A stretch of 63,318 nt of DNA from Acidovorax sp. sic0104 (lineage in GTDB: Bacteria; Pseudomonadota; Gammaproteobacteria; Burkholderiales; Burkholderiaceae_C). The DNA lies in assembly GCF_019219095.1 (NCBI RefSeq), contig NZ_JAHUWH010000023.1, forward strand, positions 1-63,318. Reading direction: 5' to 3'. The notes under the pieces are model-generated. The model ran no database searches. It saw only the letters and a list, made by a program, of their open reading frames with translations, and had not been told where the DNA came from. Positions 55,542 through 63,318 of the stretch are shown here, in pieces; position 1 is the first letter of the stretch, and every line of letters starts with the position of its first letter. A program made the translations under genes and the position numbers.

Positions 55542-57107
55542 GTGAAAAACTCCGCCCGCGCCCGCGTGCTGGCCAAGGCCTTGGCCATGGCTGTGCTGAC
55601 CGATGCACAGGGTGGGCCCGAACGCCGCACGCCCCATGCGCTGGCCGCCCGCGCGATGGCCTGCCTGGGCACACCGGCTGCGCAAGATGCCATCCTGCCG
55701 GACAGCCTGACTGAACAGATCCGTCGCTTGAGCCTGGTGTCGGCGCTGGAATGGGCGCGCCTGGAGCTCGACGACGTGGCCACGTGGCTTTGCTGGGGTC
55801 GCTGGTGGCGCAAGGCGGGAGTGCGCAACCCACACGCCGTGCACTCAGAGCCCGAAATCGATGACGACGCAACCTTTCTGTTCGATATGAGCGAGGATGA
55901 GGAGGCGCATGAGCAGGGGTCTGCGGACGTGCCGCTGGCACTGTGGGCACCGCAGGATCTTGCCCGGGCTTTCCGCGAATGGGCCGCGAGTCCGCGCTCA
56001 GGCGCGCATCTACGCTGGTTGCTGCGGCCCGCCACCACAGGCCCGCAGCCCGCATGGATGGACCACGCGCCGGGCTTTGCACTGCTGGCTACGGCTGCCG
56101 ACGTCACCCAGGCCCTCACCCTGTCGCGGGAAGACCTGCAGTGGCTGGCGCCTGAACACGCGCATTGGCGCGAACACCACAACAGCGGGCTCGCCCTCCC
56201 ACCCTCTCACTATCGGTATCGTCTGTTGGCCAAGCCCAGCGGCGGCCTGCGCCTGCTGGAAGCACCGCGCCCGCGACTGGCGCAGGCCCAACGGCGAATT
56301 TTGGACAAATTGCTCGCGTCCGTGCCCGTGCATGAAGCAGCGCACGGCTTCGTGCGGGGCCGCGGAGTCGGCAGCCACGCCGTGGCTCACGCACACCAGG
56401 CCGTCGTGATCCGCTTCGACCTGGCTGATTTCTTCACGTCGATCAACGCGACCAGGGTGCAAGCTCTCTGGAAGGCCCTGGGGCACGGACGATCGGCTGC
56501 GCAGTTGCTGACACGCCTGACCACGGCACGCACGCCATCGGCCGTGCGCGAGCGGCTGCTGGAGGCGTTGGGGTCCTCGTCGGCCCACCTCGCCCAACGC
56601 CGCGCGTTGAACCAAAGGCTGTCGCGGGCCCATCTGCCACAGGGTGCACCCACGTCGCCAGCATTGGCCAACTTGTGCGCATTTAGGCTTGATGTGAGGT
56701 TGCAAGCGTTGGCGCAGCGCTTTGGCGCAAATTACACGCGATACGCCGACGATATGGTGTTCTCTGGCCCGCGAGCGCTGCGGGGCCAGTTCGCCGCCCT
56801 GCAGTCCTGGGTGTCTGCAATTGCCCAGGACGAGGGCTTCACCCTGCGTGCCGACAAGACACGCGTGATGCCGGCGCACCAGCGGCAGTACGTTACCGGC
56901 TTGGTGGTCAACGAGCGCGTCAACTACAGCCGCGCGCAGTTCGACAAGCTCAAGGCCCAGTTGCACCGCTTGTCGCAGCAACCCCGGGTGGCCGCAAGCG
57001 AACGCTCTCGCGTTGCGGGGGAGATTCAGTGGGCCAGCCAGTGGCTGGCGACAACACGCGCCGCCAAGTTGAAGCGGCTGTTCGACACCATCCGCTTCAG
57101 CCCCTGA
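55542..57107 (+). CDS. Retron-like reverse transcriptase with large N-terminal extension
   Basis: This 521-residue protein has a C-terminal half (about 222-521) that is a retron-type reverse transcriptase: YRYRLLAKPSGGLRLLEAPR, HEAAHGFVRGRGVGSHAVAH (retron NAxxH region reading HAVAH), RFDLADFFTSI, LPQGAPTSPALAN, catalytic YADD (401-404) and YVTGL, the VTG motif of retron enzymes. The first ~220 residues match no domain I recognise and include an acidic stretch (about 104-125). Start taken as GTG 55542, after the retron RNA; ATG 55587 is possible. It should prime msDNA on the upstream RNA. It ends 6 bp from a convergent peroxiredoxin gene. Architecture recalls the myxobacterial retron enzymes. 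Confidence 0.88.
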   Translation: MKNSARARVLAKALAMAVLTDAQGGPERRTPHALAARAMACLGTPAAQDAILPDSLTEQIRRLSLVSALEWARLELDDVATWLCWGRWWRKAGVRNPHAVHSEPEIDDDATFLFDMSEDEEAHEQGSADVPLALWAPQDLARAFREWAASPRSGAHLRWLLRPATTGPQPAWMDHAPGFALLATAADVTQALTLSREDLQWLAPEHAHWREHHNSGLALPPSHYRYRLLAKPSGGLRLLEAPRPRLAQAQRRILDKLLASVPVHEAAHGFVRGRGVGSHAVAHAHQAVVIRFDLADFFTSINATRVQALWKALGHGRSAAQLLTRLTTARTPSAVRERLLEALGSSSAHLAQRRALNQRLSRAHLPQGAPTSPALANLCAFRLDVRLQALAQRFGANYTRYADDMVFSGPRALRGQFAALQSWVSAIAQDEGFTLRADKTRVMPAHQRQYVTGLVVNERVNYSRAQFDKLKAQLHRLSQQPRVAASERSRVAGEIQWASQWLATTRAAKLKRLFDTIRFSP

Positions 57108-57113
57108 ACTCCG

Positions 57114-57623
57114 TCAGGCCTTTTGGGCTTGCTGGAGCAGCGTGTCTGCGTCGCTCACTTCGAACTTGCCCGGCGCTTCCACGTTCAGCGTGAGCACCTT
57201 GCCGTCCTTGACCAGCATGGAGTAGCGATTGCTGCGCAGGCCCAGGCCCTTGCCGTTCAGATCCAGCGTGAGGCCAGTGGCCTTGGCGAACACCGCGTCG
57301 CCATCAGCCAGCATGCGCACCTTGCCGTCGGTCTTCTGATCGCGTGCCCAGGCGCCCATCACGAAGGCGTCATTGACGCTCACGCACCAGATTTCATCCA
57401 CGCCGGCCGCCTTGAACTCCTCGACCTTGTCGCGGTAGCCGGGCACATGCTTGGCCGAGCAGGTGGGCGTGAAGGCGCCTGGCAGGGCGAACAGTGCAAT
57501 GGTCTTGCCGGCCGTGGCCTTGTCGACCGGCACGGCGTTCGGGCCGATGCTGCAACCTTCGCCTTCGACTTCGGAATACTCCATCAGCGTGCTTGCGGGC
57601 AGGGTGTCGCCAACTTTGATCAT
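57114..57623 (-). CDS. Prx5-type atypical peroxiredoxin
   Basis: This 169-residue thiol peroxidase has a peroxidatic Cys55 in LPGAFTPTCSAKHVPGY and a further Cys24 (EGEGCSIGPN). It matches the bacterial Prx5/AhpE-type family that works with glutaredoxin or glutathione, without a fused Grx domain. It reduces hydrogen peroxide and organic peroxides in the cytosol. The ATG at 57621-57623 is preceded by AAGGAGATA. It lies alone between the S10 operon terminator and the convergent retron. Confidence 0.93.
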   Translation of the reverse strand: MIKVGDTLPASTLMEYSEVEGEGCSIGPNAVPVDKATAGKTIALFALPGAFTPTCSAKHVPGYRDKVEEFKAAGVDEIWCVSVNDAFVMGAWARDQKTDGKVRMLADGDAVFAKATGLTLDLNGKGLGLRSNRYSMLVKDGKVLTLNVEAPGKFEVSDADTLLQQAQKA

Positions 57624-57710
57624 GTGTCTATCTCCTTGGGTGAATGGGAAACGCCGAGGGCCCCAGGTGCCACAGCCTGGACTGGGCTGGAAGCTGTATG
57701 GAGCCCCAAA

Positions 57711-57738
57711 AGCAAAACGACCCACATTGTGGGTCGTT
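57711..57738 (-). terminator. Terminator of the S10 ribosomal operon
   Basis: On the minus strand, AACGACCCACA pairs with its complement TGTGGGTCGTT (57716-57738) and is followed by TTTTGCTTTT. It lies 35 nt after the rpsQ stop, so transcription of the ribosomal genes ends here rather than continuing to rplN. Confidence 0.8.
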
Positions 57739-57772
57739 CTGGAGGGCAGTGCTGCCAATAAGCCGCAAGGGC

Positions 57773-58042
57773 TTAGAGCAGGCCGGCCTTTTGCACCAAG
57801 CGGGTGGCAACCCAGTTCTTGGTCTTGGAGAGCGGACGGCTCTCGGTGATTTCGATCACGTCGCCCAGCTTGTACTCGCCATTTTCATCATGGGCGTGGT
57901 ACTTGCTCGACTTCGCAACGATCTTGCCGTAGAGCTCGTGCTTCACACGGCGCTCGACCAGCACGGTCACGGTCTTTTGACGCTTGTCGCTGACCACCTT
58001 GCCAACCAAGGTGCGCTTGAGGGATTTTTTAGGTTCCGTCAT
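57773..58042 (-). CDS. rpsQ: 30S ribosomal protein S17
   Basis: This 89-residue protein starts [20 protein letters not shown], with the S17 core [18 protein letters not shown] and [19 protein letters not shown]. It is the last gene of the S10 operon here, followed by a terminator; in E. coli the operon also ends with rpsQ, but the spc operon with rplN normally follows and does not here. Confidence 0.98.
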   Translation of the reverse strand: MTEPKKSLKRTLVGKVVSDKRQKTVTVLVERRVKHELYGKIVAKSSKYHAHDENGEYKLGDVIEITESRPLSKTKNWVATRLVQKAGLL

Positions 58043-58051
58043 GTGGGCTCC

Positions 58052-58246
58052 TTACTTGGCGGCTTGCTTTTCAGCAAGAATGGTCTTGGCACGGGCGATA
58101 TCGCGGCGGGTGGTGCGCAGCGTGTTGGTGTTACCCAGTTGCTGCGTAGCCTTCTGCATGCGCAGGCCGAAATGGGCCTTTTGCAGAGCCTTGATTTCGG
58201 CTTCGATGCCGGCGACGTCTTTTTGGCGCAGTTCAGCAGTCTTCAT
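58052..58246 (-). CDS. rpmC: 50S ribosomal protein L29
   Basis: This 64-residue two-helix protein starts [20 protein letters not shown]. The ATG at 58244-58246 is chosen because it is preceded by GAGAACAA and the product has the normal L29 length. It ends 9 nt before rpsQ and lies 16 nt downstream of rplP. L29 sits near the peptide exit tunnel. Confidence 0.97.
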   Translation of the reverse strand: MKTAELRQKDVAGIEAEIKALQKAHFGLRMQKATQQLGNTNTLRTTRRDIARAKTILAEKQAAK

Positions 58247-58262
58247 TGCTTGTTCTCCTGAA

Positions 58263-58679
58263 TTACGCGCCAATGTGACGGCTGACGAACGTGGTGCGCA
58301 GCGGCAGCTTGGCAGCAGCCAGGCGGAACGCTTCACGGGCCAGTTCTTCGGGCACGCCAACGATTTCGAACACGATCTTGCCGGGCTGGATTTCAGCCAC
58401 GTAGTACTCGGGGTTGCCCTTACCGTTACCCATACGCACTTCTGCGGGCTTGGTAGAGATTGGCTTGTCCGGGAACACGCGGATCCAGATACGGCCGCCA
58501 CGCTTGACGTGGCGCGAGATGGCGCGGCGAGCAGCTTCGATCTGGCGGGCCGTCAGGCGGCCACGATCGGTGCATTTCAGACCGAAATCACCGAACGCAA
58601 CGGAGGCACCCCGCGTTGCGACACCGGTATTACGGCCCTTTTGCTCCTTGCGGTATTTGCGGCGAGCAGGTTGCAGCAT
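58263..58679 (-). CDS. rplP: 50S ribosomal protein L16
   Basis: This 138-residue protein starts [19 protein letters not shown]. The L16 signatures [15 protein letters not shown] and [19 protein letters not shown] are present. It binds near the A-site in the 50S subunit. Only 2 nt separate it from rpsC. Confidence 0.98.
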   Translation of the reverse strand: MLQPARRKYRKEQKGRNTGVATRGASVAFGDFGLKCTDRGRLTARQIEAARRAISRHVKRGGRIWIRVFPDKPISTKPAEVRMGNGKGNPEYYVAEIQPGKIVFEIVGVPEELAREAFRLAAAKLPLRTTFVSRHIGA

Positions 58680-58681
58680 AT

Positions 58682-59563
58682 TTATTCTCCTTTACCGTCC
58701 GCTGCTGTAGCGGGCGCGGCGACTTTGCGTACGCGCTTAACGGCGGTGTTATCAGCGCCACCAGCTTCCGCTGGCTTGTCGCTGCCGTCGGCCGGAGCGG
58801 TGTTGCCACCGACAGGACGACGTGGGCCACGGCCTGCGCCTGGACGGTCGCCACCTGGGCGGCCATCACGGCGTGGGCCGCGGGGGCGGCGCTCTTCTTC
58901 AGGACGCGGCGTTTCTGCCACTGGCAGATCGTTGCGGCCCAGCGTATCGCCCTTGTAGACCCACACCTTCACGCCGATCACACCATAGGTGGTCTTGGCT
59001 TCGGAGGTGCCGTAGTCGATGTCGGCGCGCAGGGTGTGCAGTGGCACACGGCCTTCGCGGTACCACTCGGTACGTGCGATTTCGATGCCGTTCAGGCGGC
59101 CGGACGACATGATCTTGATGCCCTGGGCACCCAGACGCATGGCGTTTTGCATGGCGCGCTTCATGGCACGGCGGAACATGATCCGCTTTTCGAGCTGCTG
59201 CGTGATGCTGTCGGCGATCAGCTTGGCATCGATTTCAGGCTTGCGCACTTCTTCGATGTTCACTGCGACGGGCACGCCCAGGCGGGTTGCGAGTTCCTTC
59301 TTCAGGTTCTCGATGTCCTCGCCCTTCTTGCCGATCACGACGCCAGGACGTGCCGAGAAGATCGTGATGCGGGCGTTCTTGGCAGGACGCTCGATCAGGA
59401 TGCGCGACACGGCGGCGTTCTTGAGCTTGGCCTTCAGGTACTCGCGCACCTTGATGTCTTCGGCCAGCATGCCCGCGAAGTCGCGGTTGCTGGCGTACCA
59501 ACGGCTGGACCAGTTGCGGCTGACCGCAAGGCGGAAGCCGGTAGGATGGATTTTCTGTCCCAT
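58682..59563 (-). CDS. rpsC: 30S ribosomal protein S3 with extended C-terminus
   Basis: At 293 residues this S3 is about 60 longer than the E. coli protein. The first ~215 residues are standard: [20 protein letters not shown], the KH domain [20 protein letters not shown] (as [17 protein letters not shown]), and [16 protein letters not shown]. The remainder is a low-complexity, Arg/Gly/Pro-rich then Ala-rich tail, a feature I recall from Comamonadaceae. The tail is probably disordered. Confidence 0.97.
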   Translation of the reverse strand: MGQKIHPTGFRLAVSRNWSSRWYASNRDFAGMLAEDIKVREYLKAKLKNAAVSRILIERPAKNARITIFSARPGVVIGKKGEDIENLKKELATRLGVPVAVNIEEVRKPEIDAKLIADSITQQLEKRIMFRRAMKRAMQNAMRLGAQGIKIMSSGRLNGIEIARTEWYREGRVPLHTLRADIDYGTSEAKTTYGVIGVKVWVYKGDTLGRNDLPVAETPRPEEERRPRGPRRDGRPGGDRPGAGRGPRRPVGGNTAPADGSDKPAEAGGADNTAVKRVRKVAAPATAADGKGE

Positions 59564-59578
59564 AGTCTTCCCGAGCCT

Positions 59579-59911
59579 TTAGTTGCCAACCGTCACGTAC
59601 ACGTGGCACGTGGGTTTGCTGATGCGGTTGCCGCGGCCTTTGGCGCGCGCGGTGAAGCGCTTGAGCGTGGTGCCTTGCTCGACGTAGATGGTCTTGACCT
59701 TCAGCTCGTCGATGTCGGCGCCGTCGTTGTGCTCAGCGTTGGCGATGGCGGACTCCAGAACCTTCTTGACGATGCCCGCAGCTTTTTTCTGCGTGAACGT
59801 CAGGATGTTCAGAGCTTGGTCAACCTTCTTGCCGCGGATCAGATCGGCGACCAGACGGCCCTTGTCGACCGACAGACGGACGCCCCGGAGGACTGCACGT
59901 GTTTCAGACAT
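59579..59911 (-). CDS. rplV: 50S ribosomal protein L22
   Basis: This 110-residue protein starts [20 protein letters not shown], with [19 protein letters not shown] and the exit-tunnel hairpin tip [17 protein letters not shown]22 lines the peptide exit tunnel and is a known site of macrolide resistance changes in other bacteria. Normal length. Confidence 0.98.
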   Translation of the reverse strand: MSETRAVLRGVRLSVDKGRLVADLIRGKKVDQALNILTFTQKKAAGIVKKVLESAIANAEHNDGADIDELKVKTIYVEQGTTLKRFTARAKGRGNRISKPTCHVYVTVGN

Positions 59912-59920
59912 GGTCGTTCC

Positions 59921-60196
59921 TTATTTCTTGACTTTTTTGTCAGCGGGGTGACCCTTGAAGGTGCGCGTCAGGGCGAATTCGCCGAGCTTGTGGCCCACCA
60001 TCTGGTCGGTAACGTAGACCGGCACGTGTTGCTTGCCGTTGTGCACGGCAATGGTCAGACCGATGAAATCGGGCAGAACCATGGAACGACGCGACCAGGT
60101 CTTGACTGGCTTCTTGTCCTTGGTGGCGATGGCCTTTTCGACCTTGGCCAGCAAGTGATGGTCAACAAACGGGCCCTTTTTGAGAGAACGAGTCAT
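59921..60196 (-). CDS. rpsS: 30S ribosomal protein S19
   Basis: This 91-residue protein starts [20 protein letters not shown], with [20 protein letters not shown] and [19 protein letters not shown]19 sits in the head of the 30S subunit with S13. It lies 10 nt from rplB. Confidence 0.98.
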   Translation of the reverse strand: MTRSLKKGPFVDHHLLAKVEKAIATKDKKPVKTWSRRSMVLPDFIGLTIAVHNGKQHVPVYVTDQMVGHKLGEFALTRTFKGHPADKKVKK

Positions 60197-60206
60197 TTGC
60201 TACCCC

Positions 60207-61031
60207 TTACTTCTTGCGACGCGACACGATCATGATCTGTGTGCGCTTGTTGTTGCGGGTGCGATAACCCTTGGTCAGATTGCCCCAAGGATCGACTGCA
60301 TGGCGGCCTTCGCCGGTGCGGCCTTCGCCACCACCGTGAGGGTGATCCACCGGGTTCATGGCCACGCCGCGGACGGTCGGGCGGATACCCATCCAACGCT
60401 TCACACCGGCCTTGCCCAATTGGCGCAGGCTGTGCTCTTCGTTGGCCACTTCACCAATGGTGGCGCGGCATTCGATGTGGATCTTGCGCACTTCGCCAGA
60501 GCGCATACGCACCTGGGCGTAGACGCCTTCGCGAGCCAGCAGCGTTGCCGAAGCACCTGCGGAGCGGGCGATCTGGGCACCGGCACCGGGCTTGAGCTCG
60601 ATGCAGTGGATCGTCGAGCCCACAGGGATGTTGCGGATAGGCAGCGTGTTGCCAGCGCGGATCGGCGCTTCCGAACCGGACAGCAGGGTCGCGCCCACTT
60701 CCAGGTTGCGGGGAGCGATGATATAGCGGCGCTCGCCGTCGGCATAGCACACCAGGGCGATGTGGGCCGTACGGTTAGGGTCGTACTCGATGCGCTCGAC
60801 CTTGGCAGGAATGCCGTCCTTGTTGCGCTTGAAGTCCACCACGCGGTAGTGGTGCTTGTGACCACCGCCCTTGTGGCGGGTGGTGATGTGACCGTTGTTG
60901 TTGCGGCCAGACTTCTGGTGCTGGGGTTCCAGCAGCGGGGCAAAACCCTCGCCCTTGTACAGGTGGTCACGCGTGACCTTCACCACGGCACGTTGGCCTG
61001 GCGAGGTCGGTTTCATCTTGATAACGGCCAT
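60207..61031 (-). CDS. rplB: 50S ribosomal protein L2
   Basis: This 274-residue protein starts [20 protein letters not shown]. The conserved C-terminal signature [20 protein letters not shown] contains the universally conserved His near the peptidyl-transferase centre. It ends PRRKK-like (VSRRKK). It follows rplW by 2 nt. Confidence 0.98.
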   Translation of the reverse strand: MAVIKMKPTSPGQRAVVKVTRDHLYKGEGFAPLLEPQHQKSGRNNNGHITTRHKGGGHKHHYRVVDFKRNKDGIPAKVERIEYDPNRTAHIALVCYADGERRYIIAPRNLEVGATLLSGSEAPIRAGNTLPIRNIPVGSTIHCIELKPGAGAQIARSAGASATLLAREGVYAQVRMRSGEVRKIHIECRATIGEVANEEHSLRQLGKAGVKRWMGIRPTVRGVAMNPVDHPHGGGEGRTGEGRHAVDPWGNLTKGYRTRNNKRTQIMIVSRRKK

Positions 61032-61033
61032 GA

Positions 61034-61348
61034 TTAAGCAGCCTCCCCGGACAGGTTCAGCTCTTGACCTTCCTTCAGCGTCACGTAGGCCTTGCGAACG
61101 TTGTCGCGGCGGCCGACGGTCTTGCCAAAGCGCTTGGTCTTGCCTTTGGTGTTCACCACGGAAACGCCCTTCACCTCGACCTTGAACATCAATTCCACAG
61201 CGGCCTTGATTTCTGGCTTGGATGCGTTCTGCAGCACCTTGAACGTCACAGCATTGGACTTTTCAGCAACCATGGTGGCCTTTTCGGACACGATGGGAGC
61301 GACCAGCACTTGCATCAGACGACCTTCGTCAAACTTGAGCGTGCTCAT
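61034..61348 (-). CDS. rplW: 50S ribosomal protein L23
   Basis: This 104-residue protein starts [20 protein letters not shown], with [20 protein letters not shown] and the C-terminal [18 protein letters not shown]23 forms the docking site for trigger factor and SRP at the tunnel exit. Its start overlaps rplD by 4 bp. Confidence 0.98.
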   Translation of the reverse strand: MSTLKFDEGRLMQVLVAPIVSEKATMVAEKSNAVTFKVLQNASKPEIKAAVELMFKVEVKGVSVVNTKGKTKRFGKTVGRRDNVRKAYVTLKEGQELNLSGEAA

Positions 61349-61965
61349 GCGAACATCTCCTTGAGTTTGTCGATTGCACCCTTGGTGACGAGCACTTTCT
61401 TGAATCGGACCAGCGACACGGGATCGGCATAACGGGGCTCGACGACGAGCACGTTCACCAGATTGCGCGAAGCCAGGTACAGGTTTTCGTCCACTTCGTC
61501 GGCGATCACCATCACCGATTGCAGGTTCATCGCCTTGAACTTGTCGGCCAGGACCTTGGTCTTGGGCGAGTCCAGCTTGAGCGAATCGACCACAGCCAGG
61601 CGGCCTTCACGAGCGAGTTGCGACAAGATCGCGGACATACCGGCGCGGTACATCTTCTTGTTGATCTTTTGCGTGAAGTTTTCGTCAGGCATGTTCGGGA
61701 AAATCCGACCGCCCCCGCGCCACAGTGGCGACGAGGTCATACCTGCACGTGCGTTACCCGTACCCTTTTGCTTGAAAGGCTTCTTGGTCGAGTGACGGAC
61801 TTGCTCACGGTCCTTCTGGGCGCGAGTGCCTTGGCGTGCGTTGGCCTGGTAGGCCACCACGATCTGGTGAACCAGATCTTCGTTGTATTCACGACCGAAC
61901 ACGGTTTCGGGAACATCCAGCTTGGATGCGCCTTGGCCTTGGTCATTCAGGAGTTCGAGCTGCAT
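61345..61965 (-). CDS. rplD: 50S ribosomal protein L4
   Basis: This 206-residue protein starts [20 protein letters not shown], with the tunnel-lining loop [20 protein letters not shown]. In E. coli L4 represses its own operon through the S10 leader; whether that holds here is unknown. It overlaps rplC by 1 bp and rplW by 4 bp. Confidence 0.98.
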   Translation of the reverse strand: MQLELLNDQGQGASKLDVPETVFGREYNEDLVHQIVVAYQANARQGTRAQKDREQVRHSTKKPFKQKGTGNARAGMTSSPLWRGGGRIFPNMPDENFTQKINKKMYRAGMSAILSQLAREGRLAVVDSLKLDSPKTKVLADKFKAMNLQSVMVIADEVDENLYLASRNLVNVLVVEPRYADPVSLVRFKKVLVTKGAIDKLKEMFA

Positions 61966-62639
61966 TAGTTCGCTCCTTTGGAGGCTTTGGCCTTGATGGC
62001 GGGACGCACCGTCACGAACCCACCCTTGGAGCCCGGAATAGCGCCCTTGATCAAGAGCAGTTGACGCGCTTCGTCGATGCGGATGACATCGAGGTTTTGC
62101 GTGGTCTTGGTGACGTCGCCGAGATGGCCGGTCATGCGCTTGCCGGGGAACACGCGACCTGGGTCTTGTGCCATGCCGATCGAGCCAGGCACATTGTGCG
62201 AACGGCTGTTACCGTGCGATGCGCGCTGCGAGCTCATGTTGTGGCGCTTGATCGTACCGGCGTAGCCCTTACCGATCGAGGTGCCTTGCACGTCGACCTT
62301 CTGGCCCACGGCGAACACGTCTGCCACGGGCACTGCAGCACCAGCGGCATACTTGCCGGCGGTTTCAGCGGTCACGCGGAATTCCTGGATGATTTCACCG
62401 GCTTCCACACCTGCCTTGGCAAGGTGGCCGGCTTCTGGCTTGGTCACGCGCGATGCTTTGCGCGAACCGAACGTGACCTGCAGGGCCACGTAGCCATCGT
62501 TCTCTTGGGTTTTGACCTGGGTAACGCGGTTGTTCGATACATCCACCACCGTGACAGGCACTGCGTCCCCATCATCAGTGAACAGACGCATCATGCCCAC
62601 CTTGCGACCCAGCAACCCGAGGGAGTTGCTCAGACTCAT
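61965..62639 (-). CDS. rplC: 50S ribosomal protein L3
   Basis: This 224-residue protein starts [20 protein letters not shown], with the signature [20 protein letters not shown], whose Gln is the PrmB methylation site in E. coli. It is separated from rpsJ by 211 bp that carry a candidate promoter and two hairpins, so rplC may begin its own transcript. Confidence 0.98.
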   Translation of the reverse strand: MSLSNSLGLLGRKVGMMRLFTDDGDAVPVTVVDVSNNRVTQVKTQENDGYVALQVTFGSRKASRVTKPEAGHLAKAGVEAGEIIQEFRVTAETAGKYAAGAAVPVADVFAVGQKVDVQGTSIGKGYAGTIKRHNMSSQRASHGNSRSHNVPGSIGMAQDPGRVFPGKRMTGHLGDVTKTTQNLDVIRIDEARQLLLIKGAIPGSKGGFVTVRPAIKAKASKGAN

Positions 62640-62770
62640 TGGTTTTCTCCAAAACTCTCACCGCCCCAACTTCAATTGGCTGAGGCGTTGCACTCTCGTG
62701 CATGAAAGAAGGTTAATAAAACTCCGCAAAAAAGCGCCCGAAGACGGACGCAAATGAAGCGAAGCCCTAA

Positions 62771-62799
62771 AGTATAACGCGAACTGCCTTTTCAAGCAA
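62771..62799 (-). promoter_or_regulatory. Candidate internal promoter for rplC and downstream ribosomal genes
   Basis: On the minus strand, TTGCTT (62794-62799) and TATACT (62771-62776) are separated by 17 bp. TATACT matches the -10 consensus at five of six positions. A GCGAACT/AGTTCGC inverted repeat overlaps the spacer and could act as a regulatory site. Confidence 0.55.
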
Positions 62800-62817
62800 G
62801 TTCGCGTCATAGGGGGT

Positions 62818-62841
62818 CAAGGCGGGCAGCAGCCCGCCTTG
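62818..62841 (-). other. Stable hairpin after rpsJ
   Basis: CAAGGCGGGC (62818-62827) pairs perfectly with GCCCGCCTTG (62832-62841) around a 4-nt loop, 10 nt after the rpsJ stop codon. It has no T-run, so it may be a partial terminator, processing site or part of a leader controlling rplC. Confidence 0.5.
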
Positions 62842-62850
62842 AAAGCTGCA

Positions 62851-63162
62851 TTACTGGAGCTTGATTTCGACGTCCACGCCAGCGGGCAGGTCGAGCTTCA
62901 TCAGGGCGTCCACGGTCTTGTCCGTAGGGTCCACGATGTCCATCAGACGCTGGTGCGTGCGGATTTCCAGCTGGTCGCGCGACGTCTTGTTGACGTGGGG
63001 CGAACGCAGGATGTCGAAGCGCTTCATGCGCGTGGGCAGGGGCACGGGGCCCTTGACGATGGCGCCGGTGCGCTTGGCGGTGTCAACGATCTCGGCAGCA
63101 GACTGGTCGATCAGCTTGTAATCGAAAGCCTTCAGACGGATGCGGATTTTTTGCTTGGACAT
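62851..63162 (-). CDS. rpsJ: 30S ribosomal protein S10
   Basis: This 103-residue protein starts [20 protein letters not shown], with the signature [21 protein letters not shown]10 is also NusE, an antitermination partner of NusB. It lies 25 nt downstream of tuf, matching the str-S10 junction, and is separated from rplC by an unusually long gap. Confidence 0.98.
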   Translation of the reverse strand: MSKQKIRIRLKAFDYKLIDQSAAEIVDTAKRTGAIVKGPVPLPTRMKRFDILRSPHVNKTSRDQLEIRTHQRLMDIVDPTDKTVDALMKLDLPAGVDVEIKLQ

Positions 63163-63187
63163 GGCAAGTTCCTTTTCTGCTCAATAG

Positions 63188-63318
63188 TTAAGCAATGATC
63201 TTGGCCACGACGCCAGCGCCCACGGTACGGCCGCCTTCGCGGATAGCGAAGCGCAGACCTTCTTCCATGGCGATGGGGTTGATCAGCTTGACGGTGATCG
63301 ACACGTTGTCGCCAGGCA
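63188..63318 (-). CDS. tuf: Elongation factor Tu, C-terminal 43 residues (cut by window edge)
   Basis: Reading leftward, the frame encodes [20 protein letters not shown], then [20 protein letters not shown] and IA before a TAA stop at 63188-63190. This is the C-terminus of EF-Tu domain 3. The gene lies just upstream of rpsJ, the position of tufA at the end of the str operon. It is in the same orientation as the tuf gene at the left edge. Confidence 0.97.

Noticed and set aside
55512..57107. Group II intron or diversity-generating retroelement
   Set aside because: The RT lacks a maturase or HNH domain and no domain V/VI-like RNA was seen; there is no nearby template/variable repeat pair or target gene with adenine-biased variation.

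Overview
The window is GC-rich chromosomal DNA of a betaproteobacterium, most likely Comamonadaceae (Acidovorax or a close relative). This rests on protein style (ribosomal proteins, AtpABCDEFGHI, LipA/LipB, EF-Tu), on the regulatory-type PTS, on small secreted DUF4148-like genes, and on a dispersed ~50-bp imperfect palindromic repeat that I recall from Comamonadaceae genomes. The genus is inference. The window runs almost exactly from one tuf gene to the other: the 5' end of a tuf gene lies at the left edge and the 3' end of another at the right edge, both on the minus strand.

Layout. 1-600: tRNA-Tyr, tRNA-Gly, tRNA-Thr and the start of tuf. 940-2330: two N-terminally truncated transporter genes meeting head to head (an EamA exporter remnant and a tauC remnant), then tRNA-Arg. 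2.4-9.2 kb: a TetR repressor divergent from a three-gene RND efflux operon, with a strong palindromic operator. 9.3-15.5 kb: cytochrome c5, a hydrolase, a LemA/TPM-domain cluster and a tandemly duplicated small secreted protein. 16.1-23.3 kb: the complete atp operon (atpIBEFHAGDC). 23.6-25.6 kb: a DUF493 gene, lipB and lipA.

25.7-44.7 kb is a complete Lap-type biofilm adhesin system: a TolC-like outer-membrane protein (LapE), the periplasmic protease LapG, its c-di-GMP receptor LapD, a 3295-residue RTX adhesin with a retention module and a TAAG cleavage site (LapA), the type I exporter LapB/LapC, an embedded LuxR-type regulator with a degenerate receiver domain, and a 76-residue conserved protein. 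By analogy with Pseudomonas, LapBCE would export LapA, the retention module would hold it in the outer membrane, LapD bound to c-di-GMP would sequester LapG, and falling c-di-GMP would free LapG to cut the adhesin.

44.9-54.8 kb: a frameshifted AraC regulator, a DMT exporter, an MFS transporter, a regulatory PTS (EI, HPr, EIIA) in an overlapping operon with a second MFS gene and a lipoprotein, a TlpA-like thioredoxin, and a cytochrome c'/cytochrome b561 pair. 54.8-57.1 kb: a GNAT acetyltransferase followed by the most interesting object in the window. This is a retron-like reverse transcriptase with a large uncharacterised N-terminal region, directly preceded by a ~149-nt structured RNA with a 13-bp terminal inverted repeat, an AAGC sequence right after the first repeat, and a -10 box placed so that transcription would start at the first base of the repeat. 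57.1-63.3 kb: a peroxiredoxin, then the S10 ribosomal operon (rpsJ to rpsQ, minus strand) and the end of tuf.

No insertion sequence, prophage, integrase or CRISPR array was seen.
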